DNA from: Nymphalis io
Taxonomy: Eukaryota; Arthropoda; Insecta; Lepidoptera; Nymphalidae
DNA length: 64,000 nt
Reading direction: 5' to 3'
Assembly (NCBI RefSeq): GCF_905147045.1
Contig: NC_065903.1
Location: 12,710,001-12,774,000 of the forward strand
Shown here: piece after piece, positions 53,831-64,000 of the stretch
Layout of the letters: the number at the start of each line of letters is the position of its first letter
How positions within the stretch are numbered: the first letter of the stretch is position 1
The notes under the pieces: model-generated
Told to the model about the DNA's origin: nothing
Databases searched by the model: none
Seen by the model: only the letters and a program-made list of their open reading frames with translations
Position numbers and translations under genes: made by a program

Positions 53831-54774
53831 AATAATTACGTTGTAGTTATAATAACAACAAAAAAACTTTAACATTTAGAACGGATGAATCTTTATATCG
53901 CCTTCTCTATAATTATTGACATTCTTAGCATATTTTGTGCTAAAAAACATATTTTTATTGATCAATACCTACCGTCGCCACTACCTTGGGGTATTCGTCA
54001 CGCCGCATCGCGTTCGATTTGTCCAAAAAGATAAATAAGTGCATAATAGCAAAACCGCAGATAAAGATCAGTTTAAATAAATAAATATTTTTACTTAAAA
54101 CATACATATGTTTTTATTTTTATTTAACATACATATATTACAACACTAAAAAAATATTCACGAAATAATTTGTAATAATATTAAAATCCTCATGTAGTGT
54201 AAGCATAATTAGTACAACAAAATGAGAAAGAAAAGGCGAGATTAGAACGAGCGTAACTGAAGCGTAAGCGTAATCTTTATTCTTATAAAGAGTTTAAAGA
54301 AATGCCTCAAGGTTGTTAATGAGGTCTAAATAAAAAAAAAACTTTAAATATTAGTCTAAGAGTAGTAATTTTTGACATGGATTTATACTCTGGCTCCGCC
54401 TCTTGGGTATGATTGATCGCGGGGTCGGCGGACGGGTGGTAAAGAGTGAAGGCTCTATCGGACACCATCGCCTTGAAAAATGACTCGTGAATGTATTATC
54501 TTTTATGCATATAAAAGCGTTCCGACGGTTGGGCTGAATAACGCGAGGATTGATAGACGTTAAGGAATGTTAGCGTCTAAAGGAACATTTCAATTAATTA
54601 TACTTAGGAAGATCTTTCTAGGTACCGAAGATGTAGTTATAGAACGCCAAATACTACAAGATAAAAAAGCACTTTTTAGTTACCTTTATTATTTTTATTT
54701 TGCATGTCGGAAAGCCGTTCCATTGGATTATGAGAGTTAGGGAATAAAGAGTGTACCTGTGTTTGCGCCCACAC
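53831..54774. other. AT-rich DNA with one GC-richer block
   Basis: The block 54385-54560 (GATCGCGGGGTCGGCGGACG; TTATGCATATAAAAGCGTTC, TATA-like) is unique and could be regulatory. No gene recognised. Confidence 0.35.
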
Positions 54775-55092
54775 TAGTGCACTATATCAGTACAGTAACA
54801 GCCTCTTCATGTCCCACTGCTGGGCTAAGGCCTCCTCTCCCTTTTGAGGAGAAGGTTTGGAGCTTATTCCAACACGCTCTTCCAATGCGGGTTGGTAGAA
54901 TACACATGTGGCAGAATTTCAATTAAATTATACACATGCAGGTTTCCTCACGATGTTTTCCTTTTTTAATTTAATAACAACAACAAAACACAAATTAAGC
55001 ACATGAAAATTCATTGATGCTTGCCCGGGCTTGAACCCACGATCATCGATTAAGATTCACGCGTTCTAACCACTAGGCCATCTCGATTAGTG

Positions 55093-55100
<8 letters not shown>
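54775..55100 (-). mobile_element. SINE A with 13-bp TSD
   Basis: The element (54788-55087, antisense) lies between TAGTGCACTATAT at 54775-54787 and 55088-55100. Part of the body (after ACGATGTTTTCC) is replaced by AACAACAACAAAA-type sequence. The right duplication merges into an (AT)n array. Confidence 0.9.

Positions 55101-55160
<60 letters not shown>
55095..55160. repeat. (AT)n microsatellite grown from a SINE TSD
   Basis: The array begins within the TATAT end of the SINE's right target duplication. The left duplication still has only TATAT followed by CAG. Confidence 0.93.
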
Positions 55161-55164
<4 letters not shown>

Positions 55165-55399
55165 ATATACTATTTTTCACGCAGGTGATTAGTCTCTCGA
55201 GACTGGCCGCCGTGGCCGAAATCGTTCAGGAGGAGTTCACTATATGCTCCCACTACACTAACCGTTTAAATGATCAGTTACTCTATAACAAAACTTTGAA
55301 AGCATTTCCACTCACTTTTTAATATATATTTAATTATAGAAATAAAAACTTCGCAAGAAAAAGTTTTTTTTGCGTATCAGCAATTTCACCAACATAAAA

Positions 55400-55605
55400 T
55401 CTCCTTTGAAAGCGTGTCCAAGTTTTTGTCGTACGTCACATTATACGGCCTCTCCCTCAGCCCTCGCTCGACCTCGTTTGCATGTGTCTCCCGGGACTCG
55501 AGAATCAGACCATATACCATATTTACACAGTTCGCAGCGGCGCAGCGCGTCACAAATTATCCCTCGGCGGATTGAATACAGCTTCGGGTCTGATCATTTT
55601 TAGTA
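55400..55605. other. GC-richer island, unexplained
   Basis: CACAGTTCGCAGCGGCGCAG, CGTGTCCAAGTTTTTGTCG and CCTCGCTCGACCTCG. A 77-codon plus frame has no ATG start or domain. Candidate regulatory block. Confidence 0.25.
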
Positions 55606-55844
55606 CGAGATGCTGCCAGAAATAGTATGTATAGTGGTCTATATTAGATCACCTGTTTAATATTATTTGATATTTTAAAAAATTGAAAATCTACTCTGGC
55701 CTAATAATTACTATTAAATATTAAATTGTGTATACTACTTCTATTGTTATCAGGCCCATTTGTTTGTTTACCTGTTAAAACAAACAAAAAAGTTACAAAA
55801 TGTTACCATTGTGATGAAAGTACGCCTTCACAAATAATCCGCTA

Positions 55845-55990
55845 TTATTAACGAGGCCAATAAGTGCAAATCCTTGATGATGCCGGTTCCGGCTCCCGGC
55901 GCACCTTTGCTAATCTCCGGGGAGGTATTCCTTAAAAGTGACATTTATCTCCACAGCAGTGATTCCCTTAACAGATTTTGCTAATAGGAC
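55845..55990. other. GC-richer island, unexplained
   Basis: GATGCCGGTTCCGGCTCCCG, GCGCACCTTTGCTAATCTCC and GTGACATTTATCTCCACAGC. Unique and non-ORF; candidate enhancer. Confidence 0.25.
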
Positions 55991-56436
55991 TTAATGATAT
56001 ACGTTACAGCTGTTTTGATTTCGTTTTATTATATACAATATATATCCCAGGATATAATCGGTATAAAACATATAAATATTTAGTATAGATATATCTAGTA
56101 GTCGCTTAATAATTTTGTTTAGAGAAATCACAATAAATTATCAGGGTATTATTTTAAAATTATATAAATTTATTACATTTACTATATAACGCTTATAAAA
56201 CATTGTTATTCAAATTAATGTAATTATTTATTTACCATACTATTGTTTTGTAGGTAAATTATATTGCATTTATTAATGTGAAACGTCAGTCAATACTTAT
56301 AATTTGTTATATTTATAGTATAAACCAACGTAAGCCGAAGGGTTCGTTGCTTAATTTAGTTTAATGTTACTCCGCTTAAACCCCGACGTCGCGGGATACA
56401 CGACTGTCACTTGTACGGTATAGGTATATATAATAA
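55991..56436. other. AT-rich noncoding DNA
   Basis: Nothing recognised before the mariner. Confidence 0.45.
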
Positions 56437-57698
56437 TATTAGGTCCTTACATATGAAATTAGCGTTTTGATCTGAAATATCTCCTCTTTGGTTAAGAATT
56501 CCAAATTAAAATTTATAGATTCATTTAGGTGGTACATTTGAGTTTTGAAAACAGTCATTCATTTGTTTTTTCCTCATTATTTTTTTCTTTGGTGTCGCTT
56601 ATTACCGTACAATGGAAAACATGAAATATCGGTATATTTACGAGTACGAGCTCTACCGTGGCACTAGTGCTGCAGAAACAGCTCGAAGGATTAATGATGT
56701 ATACGGCGCTGGTATCGCCAAAGAGAGCATGGTACGTTTTGGGTTTCAACGTTTTTGTTCTGGAAATTTCGACCTTCAGAAACAAACCCGTGGACGGCCG
56801 GAGACCAAAGTGGAAAATGAAGAATATTGTGGAAGCGGATCCATCACAAAGTACTTCAGAGATAGCTGCAGGCTTCGGGGTAAGTGATAAAACTGTATTA
56901 ATCTACTTTAAGCAAATCGGAAAAGTAAAAAAACTTGAACGATGTGTACCACATGAATAGAGTGAATCGAACTTGCAAACACGCGTCGACTGCCGTGTTA
57001 CTTTGCTTAACCGACACAATAATAAAGGGATTTTAAATCGAATCATTACTTGTGATGTAAAGTGGATACTGTACGATAATCGGAAGCGCTCGTCGCAATG
57101 GCTGAACCCTGGAAACCCAGCCAAATCCTGCCCTAAACGAGAATTGATTCAGAAAAAGTTAATTTTGAGTGTTTAGTGGACTAGCGCCGGTGTCGTTCAC
57201 TACAGCTTTCTAAAATCTGGCCAAACGATTACGGCAGATATCAGTTGTCAGCAACTACAAACCATGAAAAAAACTAGCGGCTAAACAACCGAGATTGGTC
57301 AATCGCTCTAGGCCACTGCTGCTTCACGACAAAGCAAGACCACACACTGCACAACAAACAACCACTAAGTTAGATGAGCTACATTAGGAATGTCTGCGAC
57401 ATCCACCGTACTCCCCGGACCTTGCTCCAACAGATTATCATTTTTTTCCGGAATTTGGACAACTTCTTACAAGGAAAAAAAATCAACTTCGATGCGGCAG
57501 TCCAAACCGCCTTCAAAGAGTTTATTGATTCTCGCCCCCATGGTTTTTTTAGTAAAGAGATCAATGAACTACCTATGAGATGGCAAAAGTGCATAGATAA
57601 GAAAGGTGCATACTTTGATAATTTAAATATATTTTACAAAAAAAATTGACTATATTCCTCCCGTACAAAACACCAATTTCATATTTAAGGACCTAATA
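56437..57698 (+). mobile_element. Mariner DNA transposon, full length, inactive
   Basis: The element (56439-57696, 1258 bp) has terminal inverted repeats of about 31 bp (TTAGGTCCTTACATATGAAA at the left; the right end, read inward, is TTAGGTCCTTAAATATGAAA) that agree at 28 of 31 positions. TA duplicates flank both ends. Length, ends and transposase identify a mariner. The transposase frame is broken in several places, so it cannot move by itself but keeps both ends. Confidence 0.95.
56612..57648 (+). pseudogene. Mariner transposase, D,D34D, frameshifted
   Basis: The start MENMKYRYIYEYELYRGTSA leads into the N-terminal DNA-binding domain. A frameshift near 56780 continues with KPVDGRRPKWKMKNIVEADP and TSEIAAGFGVSDKTVL (second helix-turn-helix). 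A TAG follows CVPHE. Then the signature ITCDVKWILYDNRKRSSQWL carries the first catalytic D (57054-57056). A TAG follows LILSV, and another frameshift near 57275 leads to LLLHDKARPHTA (second D, 57328-57330) and YSPDLAPTDYHFF (third D, 57433-57435): 34 positions lie between the second and third D, the mariner spacing. A T-run indel near 57450 leads to NLDNFLQGKKINFDAAVQTA and MRWQKCIDKKGAYFDN. Standard mariner length about 345 aa. Pseudogene. Confidence 0.93.
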
Positions 57699-57823
57699 TA
57701 TTGTAGGTTTATAATTACATCTTATTAGATGAACATACTTACTACTTGAACGTGGATGTATGATTTTTTTCCCAGTAATTGTATGATACAATAAGTTCCA
57801 ATCAAAATAAAAATTAAAAAAAT

Positions 57824-57867
57824 AAACACGCAAATAGGTTTTTATATTTGCGCCTATTTGTGTGTTT
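57824..57867. other. Short hairpin downstream of mariner
   Basis: AAACACGCAAATAGG and CCTATTTGTGTGTTT form a 15-bp stem (one G-T) around a 14-nt loop. No known class. Confidence 0.6.
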
Positions 57868-60800
57868 TGAACTTAATTCACATTTTTTATGTCACAGTTC
57901 ACAGATTGAACTTAAATAAATAGATTTTCAGAGAATTAAATACTGAGAGGGGGCTATTGATTTGAAAACAGATAGGATGCTCCTGCTCTATGATAAAACA
58001 ATTAAAATTTATTTAATCAAATAGCTCAATGTGTTATTCTTTTTAGCCCATACAACAAATAAATATTTGGGAATAGGTTAAAGTGTCTCCCTGCAAAAAC
58101 AAAGCAAAGTGAATAAATAATATGCTTATTTTATACTTTTACGAAATAATATAAATTTATTGATTTAGAGTATAATTAATACATATATAGATAAAGTTGC
58201 GATCCTCGAAAACAAATTTTAATAAGTGAGACGTTTACAGGTTGTTATTTTACTTTATGTAAATACTCCTTCGTTCCACGTTATATCGTAATATATTTAA
58301 ATTATTATAATAATGTAATCAAACTTTGGTTTCAGATATTACATCTATCTCATATACTAGAATATTTATGTGCAAATTTAATAATTGAAAACTAAGCTTA
58401 AAATAAAGTATTTAAGTAATTAAATTAAGTGTTACTTTTAACAAAAGCGTTAGTTGCTCTATATAGTTGTGTAGTAAAACTACAAATTAAGATACTTGAA
58501 CAAAGTACATACGTGTGTATCGGCTTTTAATTTAGCGAGTGCAATCGGAAGCAATAAAGATTTTCATTTCTTTTAGTGCTGCAATACAAGACCATCTTAA
58601 TTTCTCTGTGCCAGCCTCGCTCGGTGCCAAAGCGCCGTCGTTTGGCAACCGACGCGGCTGGACGCGCCGAAAACAACCATCTATGTATAATAAAAATATT
58701 ACGAGTCCCTGTCTGTTCGTGGTGTTTTGTTGATAATGTTAAGGGTCGGCGATGTTATTGTAAACGAAAACTATTGAAATATTGTCTGTAATCTGTTTAT
58801 AATAAAAAAAATTATAAGCGAAATGTTTTTTGAACAATCAATCGACAAGAGTATCGCTTTTATATTGAATAAGTTTTGACGTTGACGAAGAAAAAATCAT
58901 TTTATTTTTATAAGAAGAGTAACAGATATATATTATGTATATTGATTTTAACAATATTTTCGTTCGTACCGTACACAGTGTAGAAAGTATTCTTACTTCA
59001 GATCAATCGATTCATTAGTTTCGTTTGCTATCTTAGACGAATGTTCACGACATCTTCGTGGCACTCTTTTTATACTTTGCGACGTTCATTTGAATTTCAT
59101 CCATATTCATCGCAATGTAACTTCGAAAACCGGAATATTTGAAGCGTAGTCCAAATATTTCATAAAAGGAGGGATAGCGTTATAGGAAAATACGATAGGT
59201 TTTGTTTTAAGAAAATATCAGAATTGCAAAATTTATTTACGCATACTTTGTTTAAAGATATAAGATTTTATCATCCTTGTAGTTCCACTCACTCAAATAA
59301 GTCAACAATGTAAATATATATGTATATAACATGTAAGCAGTAAGTTCGTACAGTGGCACTTGTTGGATTGGTCATTCGCACTTCAGTGCTCCGTCATTTT
59401 TTACTAAGGCTTATATTTATTATACTGAGAATAAAATAAAGAAGTAATTATAAAAAACAAAAATGTTAAGTTGTGCTACTAAAGCTTAATTGGTAGTTTT
59501 GTGTACATCGTTGTATAAATTAACATTAAAATAAACGAATACAATTCAAATAAATCATAAAAATTATATGACAAACAACACTCCGTTTTTCAAATTCTTT
59601 ACATTTTTTTCTGTTTTTCTTTAATTTCGCTTACCTTTGCTGTTTCCGGCATTACATTGTCTTCAGAGACTCTGTCGTACAGCGAGAAAAATAGCGTAAT
59701 TTGTGATTTTAAAAATTAATAGTACAGTTTTTGTTTAATCTCATTGGAAACATGCTGATATAAATTTAAAATATTAACAAGAAAACTAAAACTTACGGTC
59801 TTACTCATGAACGTCGCGTAGGGACTGATTAGTGCAACACTGATTCCTCTCTATTTAAGATCGTTATTTATTTGACCTTGGAAAGAAGAACAGGGCGTTG
59901 TTTAACTAAGCTCCTGCTAAACGACGTTTATAAGGGCCGTTATTCTATAACGGACAGTTAATTAGACACCAATTGAGCGGGTAGTCATTGAACAAAACAT
60001 CTTTTCACAACAGTGTGTTTTTATAAAAAAATAATTTTGTTAAAAAAAAGCATTGGTCCACCTGGCGGCATTCGCTGCGCGTACGACCTGAAGAAGAATC
60101 TGGAACACCACTAGGGGCGAAAGGAGGACAACTGAGAGCGTAGGGCTATTATGTAAGAACAAACTCGAAACTCACTGCAGAAAACGATCATGAAATGCCA
60201 GAAAGTGACATGCCATAGTAATTATAACTACACGCATATCTAAATAATATCATATATATCTAAATAAGTCGGTTGACAATATTTCACGGGTGAGTAATTA
60301 AGTGAATTCTTACAGAATAGCACTGCTGTGCCTATGTGAGGCGAGTGAGGTGTGAGTTAGGCCTAAACTTTACGTTTCAAGACCAATTTAGTGTTTTTTG
60401 TAATAAAAATTGCAAATAAAATCCAGTTATCGCTATCATCTTGCAACTCGTAAAGCGTTTTCGAATAACATTCTAATGTAAAGGAAACTTTTCTTTCATG
60501 AAACGAGAACTTGTTTTAAGTTTCAAAACTTCTATTACAAATAAAAAGTCAAAATGTTTTGTATTCTAATAAACTTTTACAAGCACTTTTGAAACGCAAA
60601 TGTAGCTAGATACTGAAACTTTGAGCGCTACTAGCGGCTAAGAATGCTTGAAACTAACCAGCGCAACGATTTTATTATAGACGTTGGGTACATTTAACAA
60701 CTTTATATTACTTTAACTTTCAAACAGTTTCAAATGTGAGAGTTGTGATATCACGTGTTTATTAATATAAAACAAATACACATGAAAAACAATGTCAGAG

Positions 60801-60891
60801 AGAAATTGCTACTTTTTAATAGATTTTACAAACGGAGGATGTTTGAACCAAATCCCTTTTTGAACTCTTCTACATATCAAGCTAACCCGCT
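57868..60891. other. AT-rich noncoding DNA with weak candidates
   Basis: At 58576, a pyrimidine tract and AG (TTTTCATTTCTTTTAG) precede a 71-codon open frame containing SVPKRRRLATDAAGRAENN and an unusually GC-rich core at 58610-58675. At 60050-60140 a unique block (CCACCTGGCGGCATTCGCTG) is also GC-rich. Neither is assignable. Confidence 0.3.
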
Positions 60892-60930
60892 TCACTTAGA
60901 AATTACACAATTTGTAATTGCTAAGTGAAA
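60892..60930. other. 16-bp hairpin
   Basis: TTCACTTAGAAATTAC (60892-60907) pairs with GTAATTGCTAAGTGAA (60915-60930) with one mismatch and a 7-nt loop. Unassigned. Confidence 0.65.
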
Positions 60931-60998
60931 CATAATTGTTACCGACTTCAGTTGTATTGTACATTTAAAATCTTTTAATATAAAAAAAAAACGAATTG

Positions 60999-61314
60999 AG
61001 TTATATATGTACAGTAACAATTACAACCTGTTAATGTCCCACTTCTGGGCTAACACCTCCTCTCCATTTTAAGGAGAAGGTTTGGAGCTTATTCCACCAC
61101 GCTGCTCCAATGCGGGTTGGAAGAATACATATGTGGCAGAATTTCAATGAACACATGCAGGTTTCTCACAATCTTTTCCTTCACCGTCAAGCACGAGATG
61201 AATTATAAACACAAATTAAGCACATGAAAATTCAGTGGTGCTTGCCCGGGCTTAAACCCACGGTCATCGGTTAGATCCACTGGGCCATCTCGGCTTTTCT
61301 TAGTTATATATGTA
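60999..61314 (-). mobile_element. SINE A with perfect 13-bp TSD
   Basis: The element (61012-61301, antisense) lies between AGTTATATATGTA at 60999-61011 and 61302-61314. Small internal deletions in the head (ATCGGTTAGATCCACTGGGC) and body reduce the pol III promoter region. Confidence 0.92.
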
Positions 61315-61959
61315 GTGTGTTTTAATTTATCTTTTTACAATACATAACACACTAACTAATCTTGTAACATTTAGTTACCTGTACCGAGATATTACTGTTT
61401 TATATTTACGAGTTTTACCTGGAATATTGAGTGCCAGTTGTTTCCTTAAAAGGTTTAATTAATCGTAATGATTTTTTTATCTACTTATCATATTTCATAT
61501 ATCAAAGTGCAAATTTTACGTATGTCAACCCGCGGGCTAGTGTTAAATGACGAAGTACTGAACTAGTAAAAATTTGAAATTTAAAAATAATTATCGCAGA
61601 AATCATGACCGCGTGGAATGATAGCTAGAATTTCAACAGCATTTTTCTTTTGAATTTCAGCTGTGATTATTTATCTGGCGAAAATTGAGCGAGGCCTCTG
61701 TCAAAAGCAAATTCTTTGCAACGGAGTTAAATCTTTTTAAATTCTCTTGCATTATTAGGGCGATATATATCCAGTATTTATACATCTACTGACTTTTTTA
61801 TAGACTATTTAGCTTATTTTCTTATCAAGTTGCTACTAAACCATGGAAGCATTAAGTAATTAGAACACAATAGTACATATTATATTACTTATACATATAT
61901 ATGTAAATATAAAGTTTCTATTTTTATGTGTTTTCATTTGAATAATTCGATGCAAATGA
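61315..61959. other. AT-rich noncoding DNA
   Basis: Nothing recognised. Confidence 0.45.
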
Positions 61960-62205
61960 ATGTCAAAACTTTTATCTCTCGCAACTTTACGATCTCTCGT
62001 GATATATATCGTCGTGGTCGCGTTCCACGTCGTCTCACAATCAAATGAATTGAACGGCCTAACTTGCGCCGGCCGCGGTATTTGCGAAATTACGTTGGAA
62101 TTTGTGAGGAGTTCGGAGAATGGTCGTGGGGAAACTTTTAACGGTCAATTACTTCAACTCGTTCTTGTTTATTACTTGTTGTACAACTGGAAACTATTGT
62201 TTTAA
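61960..62205 (+). CDS. Candidate secreted peptide or first exon, unidentified
   Basis: An ATG opens an 81-codon frame with a hydrophobic N-terminus typical of a signal peptide (LRSLVIYIVVVAFHVV, about residues 10-25), then SQSNELNGLTCAGRGICEIT with two cysteines. The first 150 bp are CpG-richer than the flanks. The last third (LLQLVLVYYLLYNWKLLF) looks like translated AT-rich DNA, so a real exon might end earlier. No family recognised; chance is possible. Confidence 0.22.
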   Translation: MSKLLSLATLRSLVIYIVVVAFHVVSQSNELNGLTCAGRGICEITLEFVRSSENGRGETFNGQLLQLVLVYYLLYNWKLLF

Positions 62206-62484
62206 TCAGAACATTTTCGGTCGATGTAGGTTGACGTCTACCAACATGACGTTGATTTAATTATTTGACTTATTTGAAAGTGATTGTTTAACGTCAAAGC
62301 ACTTAAATGTTGCACAATTTTAACGATTTTAATGTTTTAAATTAAAAAAAAACAAAAGGTTTTAATTTTTGTAATAAAACAGGTTGAGTTTTTAAATATC
62401 ACCATTAACGAAAATGAAGTATACCACTTTTAGGAGTGACCTATAAGTAAAGATACATAAATATATACAATATATAAGGGAAAA

Positions 62485-62732
62485 AATTGCGGTGGAGCTC
62501 CGGTGTTAGCGGACACGGCGCGCTATTCGTGAGTAATTGTACTCGCCGTGATAGATGTTCCGCGCGGACAGCGCTCGTCGGAGGATTTATTCGCGCTCGC
62601 TTCTCAGACGCTAGTGCACTGCTGACGTGAATACATTATATACAAGGAGCTGATATGCCTGGAGCTATCTTCGTCTGAACATTGGATGTTGGTATTGATT
62701 TTTTGGGAAAAAAAGTCTATGAAGTGCTGAAA
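62485..62732 (+). promoter_or_regulatory. CpG-rich candidate promoter / noncoding first exon
   Basis: GCGGACACGGCGCGCTATTC, CGCGCGGACAGCGCTCGTCG and TTCGCGCTCGCTTCTCAGAC are the most CpG-dense unique block in the right part of the window. Possible 5' splice sites are TTCGTGAGTAAT (GT at 62529-62530) and AAAGGTATTATT (GT near 62734). On the opposite strand a TATATATTG-like box lies just outside. The direction is uncertain. Confidence 0.3.
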
Positions 62733-63140
62733 GGTATTATTACATACAAAAAATATAAGAAACCCTTGGATGTTATACTATACTTACTAATGGAGTATAG
62801 AATTTATTTTGTTTTTTATTTGTATCTCAATAAATTTACATTACATTTTAATAAATACGCTTAAAAGTTATATTCATGTTTGTAATTGATAATTATACAA
62901 ACAATATTAAATACGGGCTGCCAGTGCTAATATTTTCTAAAAATACAAACTCAATATAATTTTTCACCTGGTAACACGGGATCTGCAATCTTATTAGATA
63001 GCCACTGGTTCAATGAAACAGTCACACATCAATCTTAATCTACAAAACATGGACATCTAAGTATCTATTATACATACATATGAACTATTTTTGACTGCGT
63101 CATTGAGGGTTTACGTTAAGTAAAATGAAATTTTACAGGT
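62733..63140. other. AT-rich noncoding DNA
   Basis: Nothing recognised. Confidence 0.45.
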
Positions 63141-63315
63141 GACAGCCTGTAAATGTCCCACTGCGTGACAGATTTTCATTGGCCTCACAATGTTTCCCTT
63201 CACCGTCGAGCAAGTGATAAATAAATAAACACAATCTTACCCGGGCTTGAAATCGGAATATTCGGTCAATAAAATTTAAGATTCTCATCTTTTAACCACT
63301 TGACCATGACGGCTC
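63141..63315 (-). repeat. SINE A, diverged and deleted
   Basis: GACAGCCTGTAAATGTCCCA, CTTCACCGTCGAGCAAGTGA and CCGGGCTTGAAATCGG keep the antisense order, with most of the 3' half missing. Confidence 0.65.
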
Positions 63316-63343
63316 TTATATTACTATTATTACACAATTGACA

Positions 63344-63770
63344 GGCCGTTTGTGTGGTTGGTAGATACTTGCTTTTCATGCCGAAGGTTGTGGGTTCGAT
63401 TCCCACCCAGGACAGACATTTGTGTGCATGAACATGTCTGTTTGTCTTGAGTCTAGGTGTAATTATCTATATATGTATGTATTTACAAAAGAAAAGTAGT
63501 ATATGTAGTATATCAGTGGTCTGGTTTCCATAGCACAAGCTTTGTACAAGCTTAATTTGTGATCAGATGGGGCCATGTGTGAAAAATGTCCCAGGATATT
63601 ATTATTATCGTCTGGGTGTATGTATTTATATAAGTATGTATTTACAAAAGTAAAAGTGGTATTTGTAGTATATCAGTTGTCTGGTTTCCACAGCACAAGC
63701 TCTGCTTAGTTTGGGATCAGATGACCATGTGTGAATAATTTCCCAGGATATTATTATTATTATTACAATT
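63344..63770 (+). mobile_element. tRNA-headed SINE with duplicated 3' domain
   Basis: The head has an A-box-like TGTGGTTGGTAGA and a B box in GTGGGTTCGATTCCCACC. The body CATGAACATGTCTGTTTGTC leads into a 3' unit of about 159 bp that occurs twice in tandem (63451-63609 and 63610-63766); each has CAAAAG, GTAGTATATCAG, CTGGTTTCCA, AGCACAAGCT and CCCAGGATATTATTATTAT. The end is an (ATT)n tract, not poly(A). A different family from SINE A. Confidence 0.75.
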
Positions 63771-64000
63771 ATTAAAAATAGTAAGTAATATACTACTACT
63801 AACAATAATTGTCTTTTTATTGTAGTAATACTTAATGGTAATTTCTATATACATTTATTTATATTCTAATTATATTATCATGTTATAATCGTTATAAACA
63901 TGAATTGTTAAAACATGCCCAAAAACTTTTTTTCTATTTATAGATCGTGTCTGCGCCATTCAATAAATAACTAAAATTAATTTAAATTGAATAATAAACA
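63771..64000. other. AT-rich noncoding DNA
   Basis: Nothing recognised to the window edge. Confidence 0.5.

Noticed and set aside
63344..63415. tRNA gene at the head of the last SINE
   Set aside because: The B box is excellent, but acceptor and anticodon stems do not pair properly, and a SINE body follows.

Overview
This window is nuclear DNA of a lepidopteran, most likely a butterfly. The host sequence is AT-rich and almost free of genes. It is crowded with short interspersed repeats whose sequences I recognise as lepidopteran: a tRNA-derived SINE (SINE A here, resembling the Metulj-type SINE of nymphalids) and a poly(A)-tailed repeat of about 290 bp (repeat B here). The assignment rests on recall of these repeats and on the R1-clade, DIRS and mariner content, not on a search. 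No complete host protein-coding gene is visible. The certain host genes are two tRNA-Val(TAC) genes, at 23635-23707 (+) and 50933-51005 (-), identical except for one acceptor-stem base.

Layout. 1-9.2 kb: AT-rich DNA with decayed repeats, a 14-bp minisatellite (8712-8853) and one SINE A with a perfect 13-bp target-site duplication (TSD). 9.24-15.70 kb: a full-length, GC-rich R1-clade non-LTR retrotransposon with a 14-bp TSD, a 64-nt poly(A) tail and two intact ORFs joined by an overlapping stop/start (TGATG). 15.7-33.6 kb: repeats, one tRNA gene and several GC-richer islands. 33.7-34.8 kb: a 5'-truncated, inverted relative of the first LINE, inserted in an old repeat B with a 13-bp TSD. 34.8-44.6 kb: more repeats and islands. 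44.66-49.19 kb: a decayed DIRS-like tyrosine-recombinase retrotransposon (gag, RT/RNase H, recombinase) with inverted termini and a complex right end. 49.2-56.4 kb: SINE A, the second tRNA gene, two (AT)n arrays and islands. 56.44-57.70 kb: a complete-length but frameshifted mariner with 31-bp inverted repeats and TA duplications. 57.7-64 kb: AT-rich DNA, two SINE A copies, a second tRNA-headed SINE with a duplicated 3' domain, and two weak candidate first exons.

How the parts relate. Repeat B and two other repeat tails share a CACTTACCATCAGGTG-like motif just before the A-rich end, as expected if they use the same LINE reverse transcriptase. The two R1-clade copies share a hairpin position and a terminal GTAAATGCCTTT-type block although the stem sequences differ, so the 3' structure may be the part under selection. 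The GC-richer islands are not explained by the repeats. Some carry homeodomain-like or CRE-like sites, and two share a motif of about 40 bp; they are the best candidates for host regulatory DNA. Several apparent long ORFs use GTG or TTG starts, which should be ignored in a eukaryote. The LINE ORF starts given here are ATG starts chosen by hand.
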